NCBI GenBank assembly: GCA_914767885.1
Contig: CAJZBQ010000044.1
Span: forward strand, 248,001-312,000
DNA from: Blepharisma stoltei
Taxonomy: Eukaryota > Ciliophora > Heterotrichea > Heterotrichida > Blepharismidae
Direction: 5' to 3'
Length of the DNA: 64,000 nt
Positions within the stretch are counted from its first letter, which is position 1. Every line of letters starts with the position of its first letter. Of the stretch, positions 50,939 through 61,006 are shown piece by piece. The translations under genes and the position numbers were made by a program. The notes under the pieces are model-generated. The model did not search any database. It was not told the origin of the DNA and saw nothing but the letters and a program-made list of their open reading frames with translations.

Positions 50939-52993
50939 ATGATAATTTTTATTAAAAGAAGAGATAACTCAACCCTTGAACTTACTGTAGATTCTAAGCT
51001 TCCAATTTGGGATTTTAAGAATATGATATCTATTTATACTAAGGTACCTCCAGAAGACCAAATTTTAACATTTACACTGAACAGTTCTGACATTGTCTTA
51101 GAAGATGACTATAATCTAGAATTTTATGGAGTTTTTGATAACTCATGTATTGTTCTTAACCGTGTCAATGAGCATTCTTACAGTGCTGAAATCAAATATC
51201 AATCAGATATTACCAATACTCTAGAAAACATCAGAAGACATACAATTGATGCTTGTTGGAAAAACGACCCATTTGACCTGTTTTTCGAATTATGTGCTAA
51301 AGGAGACTGCGATGCAATTGCAAGAGAGCTTGAAATAAATGAAAGGCTCATCACCATTTATTCAAGTGAAGGCTGAAATGCTTTGCATTATGCAGCGTTT
51401 CACGGGAACCATATATTGGTTGATTTTCTTTTTGATTATCCTATCGATCCAAACCAGCTTACAAAAGACAAAAAATGAAGCGCCTTGCACTTAAGCTGCA
51501 TTCAAGGGCATTATAAATGTACTGAAGCATTATTAAAGCACCAAGAAATTTATATTGACATTTTAACTGAATATGCAGGGACACCTCTACATTGTGCATG
51601 CTTAAGCAATTCAATTGAAAATGTTAAATTATTGTTGTCAGCAAAGGCTAATTATGAAATTGAAAATAAAGATGGAAGGATTGCTATTGAGTTTGCTTTT
51701 GATGCAGGCATAAAAGATTTATTGAATAAATATATGGGGAATAATGATGAACTGTCAGATATATTTGAAAGTCCGCTTTATATTCCTCACTTATTTGGAG
51801 ATAGACATGTATGGGGGGTTCTAAAACACTCAGAAGGGGTTTTCCAAATATTCAGAAGCAGAGAAGATTATCAAAGCCAAAGGCAGAATTTAAAATCGTA
51901 TAATTTAAGAGAAATAAGAGAGGCAAGAAGATGCAAAAATCGGTTTTATCATAGTGATCAGTATTTTTACTTCCATATAATGACGAATAAAAAGAGCACG
52001 GATATATATTACTGTAAAGAAGAAGAACTTGCTAATCGATGAGTCAGATCGATCTTTGCGTCACTTCTTTTAAGAAAAAGCCGCTCTCATTCTTTTTCTG
52101 CTAAAAAAGCAATTTTAGAAGAGTTTCCTGTGTCTTCACCTGATATTGGGTATTTTTCTTTTGAAGTTGATAAGCAGATTGGCATTGGATCATTTGGACA
52201 GGTTTATTTAGTAAAAGAAAAAAGCACAGAAAATATTTATGCCTTAAAATCTCTTTCAAAAGAAAAGATTATTAAGCAAAATGTGATGAAACATATTGTT
52301 AATGAAGCAAAAATAATGCATAAGATATCATTCCCATTTATTGTGAAATTAATTCACTCATTTCATTCTCCAAGGACTTTATATCTTGTACTTGAGTATT
52401 GTCAAAATGGATCTTTAAGCTCTTTATTAAAAAAGCTGGACAGGCTTCCTTTGAATTTCGCAAAAATTTATTCAGCTGAGCTTGTAGTAACAATTGAATA
52501 TCTTCATAGCTTAAATATTATTTATAGAGACTTGAAGCCTGAAAACATATTAATTGATTCAGATTGGCATATAAAACTTGCTGATTTTGGGTTAGCAACT
52601 GAAGTTACTCCTGAAAAGCCATTATCAAAGTCATTTTGTGGGTCTCCAGCTTATCTTTCTCCTGAAATGCTCTCAAACCATGGTGTTGGCAAATCAGCAG
52701 ATATTTATGGGATTGGATGTATAATATATGAACTTCTAGCAGGCTATTCGCCTTATTATTCTGATAAGTTGCCTGAACTGATTCAAAGGATTCAAAGTTC
52801 GAAATTAAAGTTTCCTTATTATGTTGATAAGATAGCTAAGAATCTTATCAAAAAATTGTTAATTAGAGATCCTGGCCAAAGGCCGAGCTTTGCAGAAATC
52901 AAAAGTCATGCATTTTTTGAAGGAATTGATTGGGATTCTTTAGCACTAGGGCAATTGCCAGAATTTGATCCAGAAAACCTACAAATTAACTAA
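50939..52993 (+). CDS. UBL-ankyrin-PH-AGC protein kinase (684 aa)
   Basis: Start placed at MIIFIKRRDNSTLELTV, which opens a ubiquitin-like domain. Ankyrin repeats follow (GWNALHYAAFHGNHILVDFL, SALHLSCIQGHYKCTEALL, GTPLHCACLSN), then a PH domain (LFGDRHVWGVLKHSEGVFQI, ending in the invariant helix Trp of LANRWVRSIF, a TGA). Last is an AGC-type kinase (IGIGSFGQVYLV, YRDLKPENIL, DFGLA, GSPAYLSPEML). PH plus AGC suggests phosphoinositide control. AT-rich sequence before the start may hide an upstream exon. Confidence 0.85.
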
Positions 52994-53281
52994 TGCTAAA
53001 ATATTTTGTGCATAATTCATGATTTTTATTTTTCAATTTTATAAATTGGTTATCTAATCTAACCCAAATTTAAACAATAATTTTCTTAGGATTTACATAA
53101 AATTCGTCTTTTTCAAGTATCATTATTTAATGATTGAATTCTTGTTTTTTTAATTTTATATAAAATTATTTTGACTAAGGTCTGCCTATTATAATAAACA
53201 ATATAACTATTGCGTTGACAATCGCTTCATCATTCAAATTCAAAACTTTTTTAGCGCATATAAGTATAAATTTTGGCAAAT

Positions 53282-55081
53282 ATGTCAGAAGATTCATTAA
53301 GAAAGCGATTCTCTATCTTCAAAAAGAAAATACTGAATGATTCAGAGACTACTACAGAGACCCCGCCCAGTACATTTGATGAAACTTCAATAAACTTTGA
53401 ATTAAAAGGAGGACCTTATAACACAAATTTAATTGAAGCATCAGCTACTGTAAAAAATGGTCAAAATGCAGGCATGCCTCTTCCTCTCAGATGCACATGG
53501 TACAGATCAACAAACGAAAAGCAATTCGTTACAATTGAAGGAGTTAATGGTGCATTTTATCAGCCAAACGCTGACGATATTGGCTGCAAAATCTGTGTAC
53601 ACGCAGTCCCTGTAAGCGAAGTAGAAGAATATACAGGAATGCCAGCCTTTAATGAAGTCGGCCCTGTCCAAATCGACCCTGACATGCAAAAAACAGTGCA
53701 GGAAATTTATGAAGCGAACTATGCAGAATTTACAACAAATCTTGTAGGAGGGACAATAGAGAATTTAATCCCTGGAACTGTTAGTATCAAGCTTAGTGGG
53801 AATCTTATAAACGTATCATATAAAGACGGTAGTGATATTTTAAGCACAAAGCTTGGTATGGGTTCCCCAATCATAAATCTGTCACAAAAGACAAATACTT
53901 CCTTTTCAATGACTTTTGAGAATGAAAGAATTGATTTTAATACAGAAAAACACACTGAAAGAGATATAATTGCTATCACTATAAGAATGTTTTGCTCAAA
54001 AGTAAGCACTGAAAACCAAGCTGACTGCTTAATTAAAATAGAGCAGCTTTCCACAAGACTTCTAAATCTTAATAAAGACTATGAAAGAACAGTATCTGCT
54101 CTTAATTTGCTGAAAGAGGAGCATAAAATCAATATAAAAACTATTGAAGATGACAAGGCAAGAATTGCGGAATTGGAAGAAGAAAATTCCAGCCTATTAA
54201 ACCAAGTTTCTGCACAAGTCGTTGTTTTTGAAAAAAATGAAACTGAACTAAAATTCCTCAGACAAGATATTTTGGTCTATAAAACCCAATGTGAAGCTTT
54301 AGAAAATGCAATTAATCAGAGAAGAATCAATGATAATAACTGGGAAATTTTATTGAGAAGCGTTAAAGAAGATTTAGAAGAAATTTTAAAAAAGCATAAA
54401 TTTTGTGAAAATTGTAAAAGAATTGAAAATATTATTATTGGTGCTTTTGGAAAGCTGGATGGAAGGGTCATTAACTCACATCAGAGCTCAGCAAATTCGA
54501 GTGCAAAATCGTACCAGGATGAAGGCTCAGAAAATACAGAAGATCATGAAAAAGAAATAAGAGAGTTTAAAGACCAAATTTTAAAGTATAAATGCAAACT
54601 TAAACAGTTAGCAATAGAAAGTGCTGAGCTTGTAAATAGGGCTGAAGCTGAGAAAAATTTTTATAAAAGAAAAGCTGATTCCTTGGCTGCTGAAAATGAT
54701 AAATTGCTATCAAAGCTTGGAAAGAACCCTAAAGAAATCACTACATTTGCTAAAGAACGGCAAGAATTTGAAGCAGAAAAAGAAAAAATCCTTCATGACT
54801 TAAAAGAAGCCCAAGAAAATGCTTTAAATTATGAAAAATTAGGCAAAATAAACAAGAAAAAGCTGGAAGAAGAAATAGAGAGAAATTTTGAGTTAAGGAA
54901 AATTCTCTCAAAAAAATCCAAAGCAATGACATCCTTAGACTATCAAAAAATCATAAATTCATTAACAGTGACTGTAGCAGATAGAGAAGAAGAGTTATGC
55001 CAGCAGAAAAACATTAGCAGGGAGCTAATGAATCGAGTTCAAGAACTAGAGTCAATATTGAAGCTAACAAATGTAAATTAA
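53282..55081 (+). CDS. beta-sandwich plus coiled-coil protein (599 aa)
   Basis: A basic N-terminus is followed by Ig-like/beta-sandwich segments (residues about 40-240: GQNAGMPLPLRCTWYRSTNE, FYQPNADDIGCKICVHAVPV). The remaining 350 residues are long coiled coils (QLSTRLLNLNKDYERTVSAL ... SLAAENDKLLSKLGKN), with a CENCKR motif in the middle. It is uninterrupted. A ciliary or cortical scaffold is plausible; no family name is claimed. Confidence 0.7.
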   Translation: MSEDSLRKRFSIFKKKILNDSETTTETPPSTFDETSINFELKGGPYNTNLIEASATVKNGQNAGMPLPLRCTWYRSTNEKQFVTIEGVNGAFYQPNADDIGCKICVHAVPVSEVEEYTGMPAFNEVGPVQIDPDMQKTVQEIYEANYAEFTTNLVGGTIENLIPGTVSIKLSGNLINVSYKDGSDILSTKLGMGSPIINLSQKTNTSFSMTFENERIDFNTEKHTERDIIAITIRMFCSKVSTENQADCLIKIEQLSTRLLNLNKDYERTVSALNLLKEEHKINIKTIEDDKARIAELEEENSSLLNQVSAQVVVFEKNETELKFLRQDILVYKTQCEALENAINQRRINDNNWEILLRSVKEDLEEILKKHKFCENCKRIENIIIGAFGKLDGRVINSHQSSANSSAKSYQDEGSENTEDHEKEIREFKDQILKYKCKLKQLAIESAELVNRAEAEKNFYKRKADSLAAENDKLLSKLGKNPKEITTFAKERQEFEAEKEKILHDLKEAQENALNYEKLGKINKKKLEEEIERNFELRKILSKKSKAMTSLDYQKIINSLTVTVADREEELCQQKNISRELMNRVQELESILKLTNVN

Positions 55082-55084
55082 CTA

Positions 55085-55526
55085 TTAATTCGAATAAAGA
55101 TTAAAATGTTGCACCAGCATAGCCGGCATCCCACAAGCCAGATACCTTAATCCCAGAATGGCAGCCTACCCTGAGTGAGTATAATCAGGTTGCAAATGGT
55201 GTAAAGCCCGAACAATTCCGCCCTCTTGAATTTTCTAGCGAAATCACCTAGCCTAAGGATTAACTCCCTAGTTTAGAGCTACCCTCTGCCGGGTGCAGCG
55301 ATAACCCTATAGATGAAGACTATGTGAGAGATAAACCTGTAAGCCCACCTGGCAGGGACAGCAAAACCTTCAGGCGAACAAAACTTCCTCTTCGGCAAGG
55401 CGTTATCAAGACTGAAGTCCTACTTCAAAAAACAACAGTGGCCCTGTTTTCAGCTTCATCAGGAGGGTCCAGCCACCTTGTAGACAAACTTTCTTCAACA
55501 TTTTATTTTTTTAATTCAAATAAGGA
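55085..55526 (+). mobile_element. insert E10: 410-bp retro-type insertion with 16-bp imperfect TSD
   Basis: TTAATTCGAATAAAGA (55085-55100) and TTAATTCAAATAAGGA (55511-55526) flank a GC-richer body that begins TTAAAATGTTGCACCAGC and ends CTTCAACATTTTATTTTTTT. It lies between two convergent genes, and the right copy of the duplication overlaps the end of the 55.5-kb gene. Only short frames inside. Confidence 0.72.
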
Positions 55527-55909
55527 ATTCTTACTTTCACATCATATTTCTCTTGAATTAGCTCAATCTCTTTTCCATAATAAGAAAATGCATAATAAAC
55601 TTTGGCAGCATCCATTAACCCAATAAAAAGCGCTGCAGAAATTGCGAGGTTTGCTATCGCTGAAATTGAATTCATTCTATAAAAGATTGCTCCACTTGTA
55701 AAAAGGAAAGTTAAAGGAATCCCAAAAATTATAATCGGAGCACTATCATAAGCTTTAAACGAGTTGTGTATTCTTCTTGCAATCCCTCGCTCAGGTCTTT
55801 GAAATGTATTCCACCTCTTCGCAATTTCTTCAGAAATCACCCTTTTCCTCACGAATTCCATAGAAATTTTAGAATAAATGAAGTTTTTTACACTTGCATG
55901 GTCTTCCAT
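55511..55909 (-). CDS. small two-helix membrane protein (132 aa)
   Basis: Charged N-terminal helices (MEDHASVKNFIYSKISMEFV), then two hydrophobic segments (SAPIIIFGIPLTFLFTSGAI; ISAIANLAISAALFIGLMDA). Only 17 bp separate it from the start side of the downstream-oriented transposase gene on the same strand. No family is recognised. Confidence 0.65.
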   Translation of the reverse strand: MEDHASVKNFIYSKISMEFVRKRVISEEIAKRWNTFQRPERGIARRIHNSFKAYDSAPIIIFGIPLTFLFTSGAIFYRMNSISAIANLAISAALFIGLMDAAKVYYAFSYYGKEIELIQEKYDVKVRIPYLN

Positions 55910-55926
55910 TTATAAAATAATAAAAA

Positions 55927-57144
55927 TTAATTACTTGCAGACATAGCTTCATCGTCCTTCTCCAACTTTTCCATGCCCAAATTCTTTTGATAGGAGCTTA
56001 TTAATTCCAGTAGAGCTTTCATGATATCTCCAATCTCGCCTATCTTATTTTTATTGTTCTTAAATTGTCTTTTCCAGCAAAAAACGTTCAGGTATTCTTG
56101 AAGACAGCTCATTTTTCTGTATTTTCTCTTGATATCATATTTTGCCCAGCACCAAGAAATTTCGATATGCTGAGTATGAATTTCTCTGCTGTGAGGATTT
56201 ACAAAAAACCTTGAGTGGTCAACTGTAAAATGAGGAAACCCGAGCTCTGGAAGTTTATTATAAGCAGCCCATTGATCTGAAATTATTGTAGTGCCTATTT
56301 CACAATGACTCTGAATTATTGGCAATAAATATGCAGTTGTTCTTTTTGCGACGACCTCCATATAAACTCTTTTTGACTCTCTTTCGTACAGCCCAAACAC
56401 CCACTTTTCAGGTGCACTCTGTCCAAATGAAAGAACTTTGCTTGAATTTCTGAAGCAAGACTCATCAATTTCTACAATTCCTTTGAACTTTGGAAGAGTT
56501 CTGATGAAATGCTCTGATATGATTTTTCTAAGTTTTGCATCAATACACATGGCATCAATTTTATTGATATCAATAAGCTGAGTGATTTCTTTATCGCCAA
56601 GGTTCATCGCCCATAGGAAAATATACATCAAAATTTTATCCTGGGACAGTCTGGTGCCTTCCCAAATGCTGCCTTGAATCAGACTTTTTTGTTTGCTGCA
56701 GTCACATATGAATATATATTCATTACGCATATCATCGTGTGCAAGGACCATATCGTTCCCACATTCGCATTTCTTTTCGGTGGGAATTGCGCCTGTTTGG
56801 AGGAGGAAACTGATTGAAAGCTGTTGGTCTCTTATGATTGTGAAAAAATTGGTGGGAACTTGCATGTCGAGAAGGTAGTCTTTGAGGGAGTGCTTTTTGA
56901 CGTAGGAGAGTGGAAGCTTTGACTCTGGTAGCAATGAGTTTTTGGGCATATCTGAGAAGGCAAGCTCAAGGTTTTTCAGTTTTTCTTCCAGATTGAATGT
57001 AAGGGATTTCAAATGCCGAAGGTCTTTTTGAAGCTTGTGGTTGTCTTGCTCAAAGGACCAGACTGCTGAGGCAGTTTCTAGGCAAGGGCCACATGTGAGC
57101 CAATTTTCTCTGTGAGTGGGACAGATATCGAGAAACTCTGACAT
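55927..57144 (-). CDS. ISXO2/IS1595-type (Merlin-like) DDE transposase, apparently domesticated (405 aa)
   Basis: An intact frame with zinc-ribbon cysteines (CECGNDMV ... FICDCS). An IS1595-type catalytic core follows: first Asp in GIVEIDESCF, second in IISDQWAAYNKL, acid of the third position in HIEISWCWAKYDIKRKYR. An N-terminal coiled coil and a second Cys pair (CPTHRENWLTCGPC) precede it. No terminal inverted repeats flank it, it carries no IES, and it sits in a tight array with a cellular gene. This suggests a host-domesticated gene rather than a mobile copy. Confidence 0.85.
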   Translation of the reverse strand: MSEFLDICPTHRENWLTCGPCLETASAVWSFEQDNHKLQKDLRHLKSLTFNLEEKLKNLELAFSDMPKNSLLPESKLPLSYVKKHSLKDYLLDMQVPTNFFTIIRDQQLSISFLLQTGAIPTEKKCECGNDMVLAHDDMRNEYIFICDCSKQKSLIQGSIWEGTRLSQDKILMYIFLWAMNLGDKEITQLIDINKIDAMCIDAKLRKIISEHFIRTLPKFKGIVEIDESCFRNSSKVLSFGQSAPEKWVFGLYERESKRVYMEVVAKRTTAYLLPIIQSHCEIGTTIISDQWAAYNKLPELGFPHFTVDHSRFFVNPHSREIHTQHIEISWCWAKYDIKRKYRKMSCLQEYLNVFCWKRQFKNNKNKIGEIGDIMKALLELISSYQKNLGMEKLEKDDEAMSASN

Positions 57145-57377
57145 TTGATGATTATTTTTATAATGCTTTAACCCCCCCTAAAATCTTAAATAAATTGTAT
57201 TGTATAAAAATTTATCTAAAGCCTTATGACATTTAAATTTAAAATAATAGTTACCTTTAACTTTAAATTAAGAAATTATTTAAGCTTATATATTTACTTT
57301 GTCTTAAGGGACTGAAATAAATGGGTCTGATAATATAGGCTATATTGACTATTTGATCTTTTTGCATTTATTAACTT

Positions 57378-57951
57378 ATGAAATACATAAATAATATGGA
57401 TGAAGAAAGCGAAGAGAAATACATCGTAGAAAGTTTGGTTAAGTATCAGTATAAAGGTTTAACTGAGGCATGCTTTGATAAATGCATTACGAAATATGAG
57501 GCATCATTAACTCAAAGTAACAAAGTTTGCTTATCCCCTCCATGAGCGAGCAAAAAAATTTTGCGTAATCAAGAAGAGTACTAATTTTTCCAAATTTTAA
57601 AATATTTAATTTGCAAAAATGAAAAGTAAAATTAATTTAATATGTAAATTTATGATTTAGTATTAAGAATTATTTGAAGAATTTGCAATAATAATCTACA
57701 CTTATATATCAAAAAACTTTTTATAAAAAAATAAAAAAAAAATTCATTTTTAAAAAAAATTTTTTGCTCGCTCACGGTGGGTGGGCCTATGCCCAAAAAT
57801 ATGGATTTTCCCGATGATTTTGCTCTCATGGAAGGACAAGTTAGCCATGTGTCAAGATCGATATCAAGAAGCTTTTAGCTCCACATTTCTAAGAATTTAT
57901 GAAAAAGTAGTAAAAGGTATGAGAGAAGCCATTAACATAAGCGAAGATTAG
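57378..57951 (+). CDS. small TIM chaperone (Tim8/9/10/13 type, 87 aa)
   Basis: After removing MITE 57531-57843 the 87-residue frame shows twin CX3C motifs, CFDKC and CLAMC, spaced 16 residues apart (ITKYEASLTQSNKV). The second motif exists only across the excision joint (C-L|A-M-C). These proteins chaperone carrier precursors in the mitochondrial intermembrane space. Length and spacing are normal. Which of the four paralogues it is cannot be said. Confidence 0.85.
57531..57843. mobile_element. MITE/IES copy 11 (reverse orientation, diverged), TSD TTA
   Basis: TTATCCCCTCCATGAGCGAGC with a decayed hairpin at the left; GCTCACGGTGGGTGGGCC and GGAAGGACAAGTTA at the right. TTA at 57531-57533 and 57841-57843. 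Collapsing gives TGC TTA GCC ATG TGT in frame, inside the second CX3C motif of the small TIM. Confidence 0.85.
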
Positions 57952-58008
57952 GCTAATTAACTGATTCAATAGCTATTTTAGAGTTACGATGAAGAAGAAA
58001 TAATAAGT

Positions 58009-58491
58009 TTAAACATCAAATTGGAAATCAATGCAAAGCTGGTCTAATTGGTTCTTCAAAGTCTGTATAAATCATCCCATTTCATATAAATCCACAGTTT
58101 TTCTTTCATAATCATCCAAAGGGTCTAACGATTTATTTGCAAATACAAAAGTCATCACTGTTGGTTGACTTTTTTTGATCTCAATATTCAGAAGTCGGCT
58201 GAGAACCCAGACATGCCGAACAATAAGTTTCCCTTTTTTTCTTTCATAAACATACATAAACTCGTCTTCAAAACTTATTTCTCTTTCCAGAATTTTCGGT
58301 TTATTCTTGAGGATCATCCCTGTCAAGCCTTTTCGTTTTTTGATTTCTTTGCATGGAAAGAGCTGTGAGGGAAAATCAGTTATTATACTGCCTTTAGGCA
58401 AGGAGAGCTTGGGTAGTGTGTTTGGCATAAACGCAGGGTGCATTATTTGCTCTTCTTTTTCTTCTTCATCACCTATAGCAAAAAGATCCAT
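58009..58491 (-). CDS. ciliate PH-like-domain protein (160 aa), unknown
   Basis: MDLFAIGDEEEKEEQ then a compact beta-rich segment (LTGMILKNKPKILEREISFE ... EFMYVYERKKGKLIVRHVWV) that reads like a PH/GRAM fold, and a C-terminal helix with a TGA-coded Trp (EMGWFIQTLKNQLDQL). The helix position of the Trp is what a PH domain would have. No specific family is recognised. Confidence 0.6.
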
Positions 58492-58645
58492 TTTAGCTGA
58501 AATTTTCCAATTTATTTCTCTAGATAGTTGTTAATTTATTATGCGAATTTCTTATGGTTTTATAATAAAATAATTTATGAGATTTAAGAGACTAAATTAA
58601 TTATATTTTCTGAAAGAATGAGATTGAAACGTCATTAAATTGAAA

Positions 58646-59332
58646 TTACCTTGGATCCTTTTCTTTGATACTCCCTACCTTACTTGCAAGTAAAAACAAA
58701 TCAATTTCTTCATATCTGCTGCTATATTCTTCATTGCTGCATTTTGACTCTTCCCGAACATAAGGCGGCATAAAATTTTCAGTGATTTCAGTTAGCTTAT
58801 AAATTTCCCGATGCTCAAAAGTAATTTCAATAAAATTATCAATAGCATCAATAACCTTGTCTTCATTAACATTAAGCGAAAATCAATCTGTATTGCTTAG
58901 GGAAGCTTTAACCTTCTCAAAATCTTTCAAAATCGATTTAAATATCGGGACATCAGTATTTTTATTAATTCTCGTCATTCTTGCAGTCTTTTCTAATGCA
59001 TTAATAAGTCCTTGCTGCATAATCATAACCTTCCTAAGCTCTTTATCCACCTTTTCATGAAAAGTTTCAAGAATTGTCTTGGAGGCTTGGATAACCTTTG
59101 TAAGCTCTTCATCAATTTTTTTCTTGGCTAAATCTATTGTTTCTAATATAAATTCTAAGTCTGAGTCGTTAATTCTCATGTACAGAAATTCTACCTTGTG
59201 GGGATTTTGGTATATTTCTTCCATATGGATCATGAGATGGCCATGGCATAAATAGATGCCATTTGAAATGCATCTGCAAATGGATTCGACCTCTTTTTCG
59301 CAGCCCTTAAAATCGCACCTTTTGCTGTTCAT
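58646..59332 (-). CDS. B-box-like zinc finger and coiled-coil protein (228 aa)
   Basis: Begins MNSKRCDFKGCEKEVESICR, a Cys/His pattern with HGHLMIHMEEIYQNPHK like a B-box or related zinc finger. A helical coiled coil follows (DLEFILETIDLAKKKIDEEL ...) with a TGA-coded Trp. The frame stops at TAA 58646-58648. Related ciliate proteins usually continue into kelch or other repeats, so a missing downstream part is possible. Confidence 0.62.
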
Positions 59333-59845
59333 ATTTTCTAAGTAAATGATATGAGTAATATAATAATAAAATAAATGTCTAAAGTCAGCTTAGGGCTCCT
59401 TGGCACCATAAGCGTTACCATAGACTGAAATAGAAGCACTCTTACCACCTTAAGGTTTTCTTAAGGCTTTAGACGTGCGCAGATTTCCAACATAAAACAA
59501 ATCTGATGGTTAAATTTTCACTTGAGTGTGAATAAAAATTTTAGGATTTATGGCAATAAGTAATTAGTTAGGCATATAATTTCTTTTTGAAATCCTTTAC
59601 TAATTAATATTTAAGGCAATGCTGCTGACTCAGATGACTGGCGCCTAGAATCGCTCTAATTAAAATTAATTGAGAATTTTTGATTTCAAATTTTTATACT
59701 GCAACGATTTCTTAGAACCAAAAGAAAGCTTATTGGCAAAGATATAGTTGATTGTAAGCTTCTTTAACATTATTTGAATTATCTTTTTCAAATAGATAAA
59801 CTACACTAGTATGCCAGAGATTAACTCTCATTTATAGCGTTATAT
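59333..59845. other. intergenic; small GC-richer patch, nothing recognised
   Basis: AT-rich apart from about 59390-59490, where short inverted repeats (CCTTAAGG / CCTTAAG..) occur. It could be a decayed insert. No gene or RNA is identified. Confidence 0.45.
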
Positions 59846-61006
59846 TTATACCAAAAAAGGAGACTGCGGACTTGCTATTAACTCAGATTGGTCACAATTT
59901 GTATTAAAAGGATTTCCTTTGCAAACCGGACATCTAGGTATATCCCTTGAGCCTTTAAACCATTCTTCAATACACTTTGAATGATATATATGCTTACAAA
60001 TCAATTTTCTCACCTCATTCCCATTAAAAAAACTATATAAAAATTACTCCTCAAAGCAAATGCAACAAGTTTTAACTCCTCACTCTGTAAGAGATTCATC
60101 AAAAATTAGTTTAGGTAAATGCAAGTCTAATAAATCGTCTGAAACGACTGAAATCGATTGATTATGCATAATCATTTCATACTGTCTTGCTCTATCTGCA
60201 TTAAAATTTGCAATATTGTGGATTCTTGCATTTCTTATAGTTGATCTTACTTTATATATGCAAGCAGAGCAGCATGAAAAAACTACCACAGACACCACAA
60301 TTACCACAACAATGACGACCACTTCATTTGGAGGCTTACTTGAAGAATATTTATTTATTCTTCATTTAAAAGTTAACCCAGAATAAGTTTTATAGTCATC
60401 ACCTGTAAAATAGCCTAATACAAAATAGTTTCCATCGTCAATTTTATAAGTGTTTTGGTATCCTATATTATTTATAATAATTTCAGTTGCAGAATACTGC
60501 TGGTTTCCATTTGTAATGTAATCTGGTGATAAATTGTAATAAAGTAGCTTTAAACCTCCAGTTTTATAAGTCCTTGAAAAGAAAAATGACAATGAAACGT
60601 AGTTCGTTGAATTTGTAGTTTTATATTTGGTTAAATCAAGAACTCATACACATAAAGCTCCTTGAGAAAATGTTCCTGTTTGAATTAAGCCATCATCACT
60701 TGAAAATACTTGAGACTTCCCACAGGTTGACTAATTAAAAAATACGCTAGTAGAAGTGCACAGAGAATAGTCATTGCTTTGGCTGTTTAAGCAGTAATTT
60801 AGAGTTGGCTGGCGTTCACAATTAAGACAGGAAGTTGAGCAAGAGTTATCAGCTTTAGAACAAGTCTTTTCAGAGCAACTGTCACTAGATTAAGGTTACG
60901 TGTATCAATTTAATCCAAATGCTGAGCAGGATGAGCATTGAGTTTCACATGCTAAAGAATAAGTAAATAAGGCTAAAAGTATTCTTTTTATTTTATAATG
61001 ATTCAT
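59846..61006 (-). CDS. transmembrane RING-H2 E3 ligase with Cys-rich ectodomain (371 aa)
   Basis: Three 15-nt introns (60885-60899, 60731-60745, 60033-60047) give a 371-codon product. Parts: signal peptide (KRILLALFTYSLA), Cys-rich region (CETQCSSCSAFGLN ... CSEKTCSKADNSCSTSC) and a beta-rich CUB-like domain. A strong membrane helix (VVVIVVVIVVSVVVFSCC) leads to a C-terminal RING-H2 (CCICFEDFFNGNEVRKLICK-HIYHSKCIEEW-CPVCKG). It resembles RNF13/GRAIL-type ligases in topology. It would ubiquitinate partners at endosomes or the surface. Confidence 0.88.
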
